Positions 45,485 to 54,940 of a stretch of DNA of 64,000 bases are shown here, piece by piece. The first letter of the stretch is position 1. Every line of letters begins with the position of its first letter. The notes under the pieces are model-generated. The model saw nothing but the letters and a program-made list of their open reading frames with translations, was not told the origin of the DNA and did not search any database. Source of the stretch: Symsagittifera roscoffensis (taxonomy: Eukaryota > Xenacoelomorpha > Acoela > Convolutidae); contig NC_087070.1 in the NCBI RefSeq assembly GCF_963678635.1, positions 8,344,539-8,408,538 on the forward strand, written 5' to 3'. Both the position numbers and the translations under genes were made by a program.

Positions 45485-46955
45485 ATGAACATGATCAATA
45501 CAAGAAGCAATAAGGAACATACGGCCAAAGAGAATGTATTGAAAGAACCGACTATACCGGCCAAAGAAACTGATCTTGAGACACCAGATCAAAGTATAGA
45601 CGGGGCGGAAAGAAAGACGACGGAATCAACACCCATGCCAAATGTAAAAGAACAAGAAAAGAAAACAATAGAGTTCTCACCAATAGGCAATGTAGACGAA
45701 ACAACTAACAACACACCGGAAACGATAAAAAAGATTCACAAACAAACAGAACGTCGTTCACAGAGATGTTTGCAGCAATGGTCGGAATGAAACCAAAAGA
45801 AAAAGAGGAGGTAATAGCAGCGACCGAGAAAAGCAAAACCTTTGGGACAGTTTCCGCAATAATGACAGAAACCAAAGAAGATGAAGAGCAAGTGACGCAA
45901 GAAACAATGGCTAACAAGATAAACAAACTATGGAGTCAAAAACACCTTTACTTGAGCTGGGCGACTTGATGGCAAAGTTAGAACATATTGACAGAAAGCT
46001 GAAATGCAGCGAGTAAGACCGCCTAGAGCTGAAAAAAGAAGTTCGACACAACAAGATAGAGTACCTAGACAACTACTATGTCCTGGCAAAGGCCACGGAG
46101 GAGAAGCTACAACAGAAGACGGAAAAGGTAGAAATGACCAACAAAGAGCGAGAGAAACATGTCAAGAAAGATATGGAGGAGATGAAAAGGAGATACGACA
46201 CCAAGAATGGAAAGTTGCGAAATTTAGAAAACAGGATGGACACATTGAGCAAGGAACAACCAGAAAGTTCTGGAGCTATACAATCCAAATTGGATGTACT
46301 CCTGAGAAACTCTATAGCCCAAGAAAAACTGGGGGCGGACAAGCCATCTGGAACTAGAATCGACTTCGTAGAACCACAACGAAAGAAACGGGAATCTACA
46401 CCGTTACCCCGGATTGATAGCAGCATGGCGGCAGGATGGACCAGGACTGCTATGAAGGGGCAGCCTCAAATTCGGCGAGGACCCCAGAAGACTCAAGTAC
46501 ACATGCGGGTGTACCACCAGATGCCATGACGTGGGCGAGTACCTGGGAAATGATGAACAGGACGTTTGAAGCATTCGCAACAAGGAACACAGACTCAAGT
46601 GACAGAGGCAGTAGCAAATCTAGAAAAACCTTCAAGAAACCTAAGGAACTCAAAGACGGTTCAGATGGTTGCATTGGCACCTGGGTTGAAGTAATGAGAC
46701 TACATCTAGAAGAAGACAATTTGATCGTTGAGAGGCAGGCCTGCACGGCGATATTAAGCTGTGAGGGGAACAGCACTGAAGTGTGTGGTAACAAAGAAGG
46801 AGGAGGAGCGTGATACTGCAGACAAGATCTTTGAGATACTGTTGAATTGATTTGGATCGTGCATGAAGGGTCATCAGGCGATGATGAAGTTCCAAAAAAG
46901 ATGACAAAGAGACAAAAGATTGATCAATTTTAGGATGATCTTGAGAGCTTGAGGA
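45485..46955 (+). pseudogene. Decayed gag of the plus-strand element
   Basis: The first frame (45485-45790) has MINTRSNKE, parallel to V-E-T-R-S-Q-K of the intact gag. A charged coiled-coil region follows in 45766-46529 (EREKHVKKDMEEMKRRYDTK). The frame from 46436 holds KSRKTFKKPKELKDGSDGCI and TWVEVMRLHLEED, matching the capsid start of the right-hand gag. Several frameshifts are present. Homology ends at 46955 in D-D-L-E-S-L-R-R, mid-capsid, where unrelated sequence (the repeated segment from 46957) begins. Confidence 0.75.
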
Positions 46956-46956
46956 G

Positions 46957-47788
46957 GACACACAGGGAATGCCCAAGCCATTGTCTGGCACAGACAGTTT
47001 GGTAACCGGAGTACTCAAACCTCTGCTTGATATGGGATGTGGAAGAAATTCGGTCAATAGGGCTACCCAATCATCAGCAGAAGGTCACTATTTTTGTGGT
47101 GAGCTCAATGCTGGCGTTGCGGTGGATCGAGGAGAACGTGACGAAATATCGAGAGTCGAGGACACCAACAGTGGAGTCAATACATGCCATCGACTACAGC
47201 CGGAGGCTTGAGTTGTTCGAGACTGCGTGTAAAGTATTCGCGGTGCCCAAGGAGGTGAGGCAGGTGTGGAGTCGCATGAGATTTTGTTCAATGTTTCGGG
47301 CGACGCTGACGTCTTGACTGTACACGGTGACGAAGAATCACATGAAGAAGCATCAGAAAGAATATCAACAGTTCCTGGCCGAGATCGGGCCAGAGGCCTT
47401 CAGCAGACCCTTGCTAACTCATCGTAATATGATAACCACGGGTTGGAATAGGATTGGTAGAGTGTCTAGAGATAATACCAAGGCGAGGGAATTGATATTG
47501 GAGGAGGACTTGGCAAAGAACATGAGCTTGAGCTTGCACAACTCCTTTTGCCTGAATAAGGAATCTAAAAAGAAGGGTCTACCGAACCAGGCGAAAAGAT
47601 TACAGGAGCAGAAGGAATGGATGCGAGCCTACGAACAACTGAAGGCATGGTAAGAGATCCTGATCAGTTCCGATGATGAGGAAGAACTGGCGAGGCAAAT
47701 TACCGTGTCGAGTGTGTCAGGATCCAGTACCTCAAAGACGAGGGGCACGAACTGAACAGGGTGTTCAGGGGTTGGTTCTTGAGTCGGC
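46957..47788 (+). repeat. Duplicated segment A1 with a broken copy of the 242-codon ORF
   Basis: It matches 52024-52851 at about 98% identity by eye (offset 5067). The coding frame has an in-frame TGA near 47316 and a TAA near 47651 that the second copy lacks. The left junction falls inside gag, so this copy was pasted into or fused with a gag remnant. Confidence 0.85.
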
Positions 47789-48806
47789 GAGGAAGGCCCA
47801 CCCGAGTGTGGAGACTTATTCCTACAAATGTGCTGAAGATGCTACTGGTGGAGTATCTCTTGACGCGGAACCGGCATTTGACAGGCGAAGAAAGAAGTGC
47901 AAAGACTAGAGAAGAAGTGAGGGAATCAAATGGAGGCATACCTCTCCTAATCGAATTCTGCTTGGCGATGAGATCTGATCCCTTCGGGATGATCAGAATA
48001 ATAGGAGAGGTGGTGAACGGTGTCTACGGGCGAGGCGTGACGTACGCCTTCCCGGATCCACTAGTGGCAGCGTATCGACACTCAGTAGTGCACGTGAGTC
48101 TAAACAGCGTTCTGGATGGGACGGAACTTCACTGCTGCAGACAGGGGGACTTGAGAGCGCGGATGAGTGAAACAGTGCTTTTCGGGAAAGTAAAGGACCC
48201 AGAACTAATAGTGCTCAATTTCAAGGGCCAGTTGCAAGACAGGATAGGGGGGAGGAAACGAGAAGGTCCCATCGAGGTCTATCCGAAGTTCTGGAACTTG
48301 CATCCAGTAGCAAGAGACACGAGGGAAGTCTTGAGGATCCCGGCGTGGACAAAGAGCTTCGAGTTCGCAAAGAGAGAGTTGGCAACAATACTCGAGCAGG
48401 AGGTGTTACCCACTGCAATTCCTGAGTTCCCGACGGTGAGGCGGATGATGTTGGGAATGAATAGCCCTATGGTAGTCCCTTCCTTACATGCGAGAGCAGC
48501 GGTGGAGCGGATAGCTGGGACCCCTTGTTCATCGGGTATTCGGCAGCAGTATATTTTCACACCTGTGAAATCAAAATAAAATCGTGGACTACGCAAGCAA
48601 AGAAGATGCGGGATTCGATGCCTCCAAAGTACGAGGTTCGGGAAGTTCTGAAGACGCTTGAGAAGGTAGGATTCGAGAGCAAGTCGCCCATCTATGACGA
48701 TGGAAGCATGATCGTGGATGATTGTGGTCACTTAGCCCTGAAGGATGACATGAAGCTCAGCACGAGAAAACATCTGGCACCTTATGGATTGCAAGAAGCT
48801 AGATGA
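47761..48806 (+). pseudogene. Unknown coding block, part 1
   Basis: A 272-codon frame (47761-48579) is followed by a frame change near 48530 into 48525-48806, which continues naturally (DPLFIGYSAAVYFHTCEI, then KYEVREVLKTLEKVGFES). Composition is that of a normal soluble protein. I see no retroviral enzyme motif, transmembrane segment or zinc knuckle. It lies where pol would be expected in this LTR element. Confidence 0.45.
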
Positions 48807-49525
48807 GGGTCGAAAGTTGGATGCGGCAGGAATTTTGTATGTACCCCTCACTGAATATAAATTAGCGGATCCAACTGCACCTTCACCCCTGTCAGTGGGA
48901 ACCCTAGGAGACAAGAGGAACCTTCCCGTAGAAAACAGATTGACGGACGCACTAGAGAGGGATCAAGCCGAGTCAGGAGAGGGAGAAAGCATGGACGAAA
49001 TCCTCAGCGAGGCTGGAGAAGATATGGAGGTTGGGACTACGCCCGACAAAGGGCAGCGAACAGGGATTTCAGTCCCGGCACTACGCGTGAACTACTGCAA
49101 GATTTGAATGGGAATGAGTGTGCAAACACGGCCACTCCTCCTTTGGGGTCTCCCCGAAAGAATCTTGAGCTGCCTCTGGCGAGTGAACCCTCCAACATGG
49201 GAATGGCGCACTTGACCAATGAAGTAAGGGAGAAGAACACCTTTGAAGGCAACAAGGGGATGTTCCTGAGCTGCTAGATGAGAAGGCGTGGCATGGTTTC
49301 TTGAGCGAGTTCAACCAGAGAGTGGAGAACAAAGCTCAGCTGGACGAATTCAAGGAAGAGCTGTGGGACACAGTGGCGAAATTTGGAGAACCTGTCCTGA
49401 TAGGCATTGAACTGGATGAGAAAGTGAAAAAAGAGCTGCTTGAGAAGATAGTTAGCCTAAGGAAGCAGAAGCAGAATACTGGGGCCAACCCATGTAAGGA
49501 CAGCGCTACTCTGAAAAAAAACTGA
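48784..49525 (+). pseudogene. Unknown coding block, part 2
   Basis: The frame 48784-49107 is acidic (DQAESGEGESMDEILSEAGE). After a shift, about 49255-49525 is helical and charged (NKAQLDEFKEELWDTVAKFG, VKKELLEKIVSLRKQK). Not recognised. Confidence 0.4.
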
Positions 49526-49693
49526 TGATAAAAAAATTAGTGTCGAAATGGATGATAAAAATAAAACTAGTAACATAATTAAAGATACTAATATTCTAAA
49601 GGCTAGAGAAGGGGGAGACAAGAGTCAGAGAGAGAAGACCTGGACAAAGAAGTCGAGTCAGTAATGGTAGTGACGACGCCCCCGATTAGATGA
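49526..49693. other. Short spacer in the unknown coding block
   Basis: An AT-rich stretch (ATGATAAAAAAATTAG...) followed by a purine-rich part. It may mark the boundary between two proteins. Confidence 0.3.
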
Positions 49694-50632
49694 GTAAAGT
49701 CTAGGAAGAGGAAACGAGAGGCAGAAGAGGCAAGTTCTTCGGCGGATGCGGTTTCAGAAAAGAACTTCAAGGAGATGGCTCCCATGGTTCTAGTGCGATG
49801 GAAAACAGCGGCCTACAAGGGCGGCTCGGCAGCCAGGAGGTTGGCTGAGGTGTTGGTCGAAGTGGAGGCCTCGACGACTCCAGGAAAAGAAGAAGACTTC
49901 AAACCTCAGAAGGCGAACACGAAGACGGGCTCCACCAGTGGACAACTGTGGGAAGTGGATGTCTGTAAAGAATGGATTTCGACACAGCACCAGGATACTG
50001 GGAAGAAAGTGACAAACGACCCTCTTGAGAGTGGTGGGATGAGAAACACCGCTCGTCCTTGATGGATAGCCTTGGAAACCACAAATGAACTGGAGAATTG
50101 GTTGATAGGACTTGATCGCGGGGCATTCCGGAAGCGCCGGAATTGGGCTACCCAACAGAGGGCCGAAGTTAACAAGCTAGAGTTGGAGAGCCAGCTGGGG
50201 CAAACTTGGGAAAACTTGCTGCTGGAATATTTTGAAGATGCGATGAGGGAACCCTCGTCGGCACCATCATTGATGGCAAATCCTTTTGTCAGGACAGCAG
50301 GACAGTTGCTGTTTTCATGGAGCTTGGCTGGAGTGGCGTTAGAAGCGTTGACTTTGTATGACAAAATCAAACAGGGCGATGAGCGTTTGCGCGTGTACCA
50401 AATGTTGGTGCAACACATTGCTCGAGATAACCCGGGATTGAGTCTAGCGAGGAAGAAAGATGCCACCTGTTTCTTGAGATGGATCATGTCAGTGATGTCT
50501 GATACCACCGTCCAGACGTGCCACCATAGAGCGATAGGAAGCAAGACGATTGAAGGCGAGTCTCCACCGTCATCCTGTATGTGTACCAGAGTACTGGGAT
50601 TGCCAAGGGGAAAGGCTCAAGGCAGTCTCTAG
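49694..50632 (+). pseudogene. Unknown coding block, part 3, basic N-terminus
   Basis: One frame is interrupted only by a TGA at 50060-50062. It starts with a nuclear-localisation-like cluster (KSRKRKREAEE). Later it reads GLDRGAFRKRRNWATQQRAE and FVRTAGQLLFSWSLAGVALE, followed by helical sequence (QMLVQHIARDNPG). No family recognised. Confidence 0.45.
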
Positions 50633-51702
50633 AAAAATATGGAAAGTTTGATGAAATACGGAGGTTCTCCAACAAGAAATTCGGCGAGGATCATTATGGG
50701 CATCGCAACCTGGCTCTGGCAGAAGACTACTCCAGGCCCACGAAACGGGGAGTTTATCAATGTGTGTGTGGAGTGATGGGGATAGCTTACAACCCTTTCT
50801 TGGACTCGGAGGCTGGAAACGCTTGCATAAATTTTGACGTGGCGGAATTATTAAAGTTCTGGACGGAGAAAATAGTCGAGATTGACCACCCGAGGGAAAG
50901 GGAAAAACCGAGCCTAGGTCTGCTACTGGAGAAGATGCCGGAAGTTGTCAGTGTGCCTCGTTAGGACAAAAAGGTCAAACAAAGACTGGGAAGCGGAAAC
51001 GACGTGTTGTCTACGAATTTGGGGACCATTTGGAAGTTGCTGAGACCATCTTGGGGCCCAGATCCCCACGCGAGCCTGATCAAAGTTACGGAGCGGGTGA
51101 GATTATCGCCAGCGAAGGATGAAGATTTGGGGAATTTGAATGTAGTGCATAAATTGATCCTAACTCATCGAGGGGAATCGGAGGGAGCAACGAGCAAGCT
51201 GAATAAGCTAGTAAAGAAGATGGAGCCGGGCAGTTGTCTGGACCTGGCATGTGGAGGAGGAGAGCATTCTTGTGATTGCCGCTCTTGTGTCAGAATACAA
51301 TCTTTTTAAAGGGAAGGTTTAGCCACTTGGTTCGGTGACATCACGGAGAAGGAGAAGAGCGAGGAGAAAATAGTGACTGAATGTTAAGCGAGCACCACTG
51401 TAAATATAGCGACGGCATTGGGATTCTTTTCGAGGATGTGCAGCTTACAATCTCTAGAGATGCTAGAGTCCGACCACCATTTGGTGACGGCGTTAAGCGT
51501 GGAGTCTTGGCCAGGAGTGTTGCAAATGATCCAGAAGCACATCAGGGGATGGAAGATCGGTCTTGAGGCGGAGATGGGATTTCCCGTGAGCGAGGCCTAC
51601 AGTTTATCAACGAATGCGAATTCTCTAGTGGTATCAGTCATAGCCAACCTGTGCGGAAGCCATTATCCATTACACATGGCGATGGTGGAAGCATCTAGTT
51701 AG
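50581..51702 (+). pseudogene. Unknown coding block, part 4
   Basis: A single frame of about 370 codons is broken by stops at 50962, 51307 and 51384. It contains GVYQCVCGVMGIAYNPFLD, LLLEKMPEVVSVPR and, near the end, NANSLVVSVIANLCGSH. After a shift, SVPKCVRLAQMSHHSHRLLR (to about 51815) resembles AVPKEVRQVW in the 242-codon protein downstream, so a module may be repeated. Confidence 0.45.
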
Positions 51703-52023
51703 AGGGTGTTTCTCGACAAGGCCTTTTCGGTGCCCAAATGTGTGCGATTGGCACAAATGTCACATCACTCGCATCGGCTGTTGCGGAAGATACTAGGAGC
51801 AGTGCCTGGAGATTGAAGAGAAGACTTGAGTGAGATTTGGGGGGAAAAACTCTGGAGTTTAAAAAAAAGAATGTACGAGTGATTTTGAAAGACAGAATAC
51901 GATTGGGAAAGCGATGAATAGTGCCCCAGCCATAGAAGAAAACGACGTGACGCATGAAAAGATGATTGAGTTTGGACCTCTGTTGGAAGCTTCGAGAGAG
52001 CGTAACCTCCGGAGCATCAACCT

Positions 52024-52851
52024 GACACACAGGGAATGCCCAAGCCATTGTCTGGCACAGACAGTTTGGTAACCGGAGCACTCAAACCTCTGCTTGATAT
52101 GGGATGTGGAAGAAATTCGGTCAATAGGGCTACCCAATCATCAGCAGAAGGTCACTATTTTTGTGGTGAGCTCAATGCTGGCGTTGCGGTGGATCGAGGA
52201 GAACGTGACGAAATATCGAGAGACGAGGACACCAACAGTGGCGTCAATACATGCGATCGACTACAGCCGGAGGCTTGAGTTGTTCGAGACTGCGTGTAAA
52301 GTACTCGCGGTGCCCAAGGAGGTGAGGCAGGTGTGGAGTCGCATGAGATTTTGTTCAATGTTTCGGGCGACGCTGACGTCTTGGCTGTACATGGTGACGA
52401 AGAATCACATGAAGAAGCATCAGAAAGAATATCAACAGTTCCTGGCCGAGATCGGGCCAGAGGCCTTCAGCAGACCCTTGCTAACTCATCGTAATGCGAT
52501 AACCAAGGGTTGGAATAGGATTGGTAGAGTGTCTAGAAATAATACCAAGGCGAGGGAATCGATATTGGAGGAGAATTTGGCGAAGAACATGAGCTTGAGC
52601 TTGCACAACTCCTTTTGCCTGAATAAGGAATCTAAAAAGAAGGGTCTACCGAACCAGGCGAAAAGATTACAAGAGCAGAAGGAATGGATGCGAGCCTACG
52701 AACAACTGAAGGCATGGGAAGAGATCGTGATCAGTTCTGATGATGAGGAAGAACTGGCGAGGCAAATTACCGTGTCGAGTGTGTCAGGATCCAGTACCTC
52801 AAAGACGAGGGGCACGAACTGAACAGGGTGTTCAGCGTTTGGTTCTTGAGT
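52024..52851 (+). repeat. Duplicated segment A2
   Basis: Second copy of 46957-47788, starting GACACACAGGGAATGCCC. It carries the intact version of the 242-codon frame. Confidence 0.85.
52094..52822 (+). CDS. Uncharacterised 242-codon protein
   Basis: This is the intact version of the frame broken in A1. It starts at MIWDVEEIRSIGLPNHQQKV, but the same frame is open for some codons upstream, so the true start may be earlier. It contains TACKVLAVPKEVRQVWSRMR, a lysine-rich helix (TKNHMKKHQKEYQQFLAEIG) and an acidic/serine tail (ISSDDEEELARQI, then SSVSGSSTSK). Nothing enzymatic is recognisable. It is the last coding segment before the 3' LTR. Confidence 0.5.
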   Translation: MIWDVEEIRSIGLPNHQQKVTIFVVSSMLALRWIEENVTKYRETRTPTVASIHAIDYSRRLELFETACKVLAVPKEVRQVWSRMRFCSMFRATLTSWLYMVTKNHMKKHQKEYQQFLAEIGPEAFSRPLLTHRNAITKGWNRIGRVSRNNTKARESILEENLAKNMSLSLHNSFCLNKESKKKGLPNQAKRLQEQKEWMRAYEQLKAWEEIVISSDDEEELARQITVSSVSGSSTSKTRGTN

Positions 52852-53271
52852 CGTGAGCGGGGGAAAAAAAAGGTGCTCGAGTGTGACTTCAGATGAAACT
52901 TGAGGGCACGTAAGAGAAATTTTAATGAAAGAACTATTGTTATTAGTATACTATATCTACTATATAAATCAAAATGCTGCATGACAATTTTCTTTCTCTG
53001 AATCTCTGAATGGACAAAACGTAAATTTTTTTAAAGATAGCTTATAAAGCCTAAAATCAGGCTGCAGGTGAATGCAGAATTTGATTGCTGTTTAGCGATA
53101 ATGTGACAGTTTTGCATGGCTGTGATTTTTGGGGTGTCGATGAAGTTAAATCTGCTGCAAACTTCTGTAAATGACCACTGGCACTGTATCTTGAGACGCA
53201 CTCAACATCCTGGGGGCTCACTGACAGACGACGAAACGCAGTGAGGACATCGATCTTGAGTCCGGGGAGTA
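52852..53271 (+). other. 3' non-coding region before the shared LTR
   Basis: AT-rich sequence without a gene. It ends GAGTCCGGGGAGTA immediately before TGTGTCAG, a short purine-rich run that could be the polypurine tract. Confidence 0.4.
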
Positions 53272-54913
53272 TGTGTCAGTCGGTCAAATTTGAAAGTTTG
53301 ACCTTGAGCAACGTTTAGTCTTGATTTTGGGGTGAAATGCAATTTTTCAAAATTTCGAATTGAGCTTGTCAAGCCCAAGTTTCTCGCGACAACTGAAAAT
53401 ACGAGAAAATAAGATCAGAAGAATCAAACTACAATCACGAGAAAGTAGTCCAAAAAAATAGGAGCGTGAAATTGCTATTCGCAATTTTGCCATATAAATC
53501 GAACGAGAGTAGAGCTGTCTTATTCTTGGCAAAGGATCGAGAGTGACGGGAACAAATAGTGACGTGAACAAACAGAGAACATCGATTGGACCAGAGTGAA
53601 CCTTCGGTGGGAAGGTGGACAGCTGAAATTGTCCAATGGTCCAAATACAAAACTTGCATCTTGAGTTAAAACTTTTTCATTTTAAACTTCTTCAGTTAGA
53701 CTTGATTACCAGATTAATTCTAGAGTTACTTGATAATTTAGTTACTCGATTCTAGAAGTCGTGTCGGTCTCGGTATGTAAGTACCCAATTTAAAATTCTT
53801 GATTGTGTTTTACATTATTATGTTGAGTTAAGGAGAGTTTTAGGTTGATACATCGGAAATGGATCAAAGGCCCACTGTCTAATAAAAAGTAACTTTATAT
53901 GTAAGGTTCCGACCCTGTTTTTAACGGCGTTTGCGTGTTTTAGGTATTTTGAGACCTGAGCATGGGGACTTTTTTTGTTCTAGAGTAGTTAGTGTGACAT
54001 TCGACCAGAATGGCCAAAATGCAATTTATGCAGGATTCGAATTTTGAGCAGTAAGCCTTCCGAGTTGATGATTTCGAAGGATTAGCGACGTTATTGGAAC
54101 GTTTAGCCAAACGGTGAGGGCTAGAATATTCTAGTATTTTAAATTTTCAAAAATTCGAATGATGACGTCACGTTTCTGAGAAATGCTGAAACGGCCATTT
54201 TAACAAAAAAGCGAGTAAAAAACAGAACAACTTTTATCTGCGATTGCGAACAGTACGAAAATCGAGATTGGAAAACGACAACGAACTACAGAATAGCAGA
54301 GAACGTTCCGAGTTGCAACTATTGTGCTGCTACAATAGTTGCAAGGCCGTTGCCAACAACGGTGAAGGGTGAGAACCAGCCTTCCGGATTAGCAAGAAAT
54401 CAAGAGTAAGGAGCTTGATTCGGCGGATTCAAGAATCCGGAAGGGTCTCGGGACGGAAACTTTTATTAACTCACATAAACTTTTAGCATCCTGTCATGTC
54501 CTGACTTGAATTTAACTGGTATTTTGATTAGTTTTGACAAGGATGAGGTGCTAGGAGTTGGGGGAAAGGGTTGATCCATCTTCGATGGAGATGATGATTT
54601 TTATCTACTGAACAAAAACAATAGTAATATGATAAGTAGTAGCCCTGTTTTTAGGAGTGACCTCGTCGTCTGGGGATACTGAGACCCAGCCATGAGCTCA
54701 CTAATTTTGCATGTAATTCAGTTAATTTGAGCGTTCTGGTCGAAGCCGGAGAACAGTAACGTTTTTGTCAGCCTGATGTAAGAAAGACCACCGAAAAGTA
54801 CTGGCTTGGTAGAGACGGTGAAAAACATGCAAAGCTCTGTTTAGACGCTAGCCAGTCGTCTTAAGACTTAGTTTTGTTATCCGTCGATATGTATCTTCCG
54901 GGCGAATGTTACA
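53272..54913 (+). mobile_element. LTR shared by the unknown-block element and the right-hand Gypsy
   Basis: It starts TGTGTCAGTCGGTCA and ends CGGGCGAATGTTACA. Its first ~710 bases match the LTR at 42009, and its last ~370 match the minus-strand LTR remnant at 41647-42008. It therefore serves as the 3' LTR of the element to its left and the 5' LTR of the gag-pol to its right. Two AATCCGGAAGGGTC-like motifs lie near 54380 and 54432. The single shared LTR suggests LTR-LTR recombination or a nested insertion. Confidence 0.65.
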
Positions 54914-54925
54914 TGTATGTTTTTA

Positions 54926-54940
54926 TGGCGCTCCTGGGTG
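54926..54940 (+). promoter_or_regulatory. Primer-binding site (TGGCGCTCCTGGGTG)
   Basis: It lies 12 bases after the LTR end. Fifteen bases are identical to the start of the site at 2941. Confidence 0.65.

Noticed and set aside
51200-51290. LDLACGGGEHS, resembling the SAM-binding motif I of methyltransferases
   Set aside because: Only this short string fits. The following residues are cysteine-rich and end in a stop, and the preceding sequence has no methyltransferase fold features.
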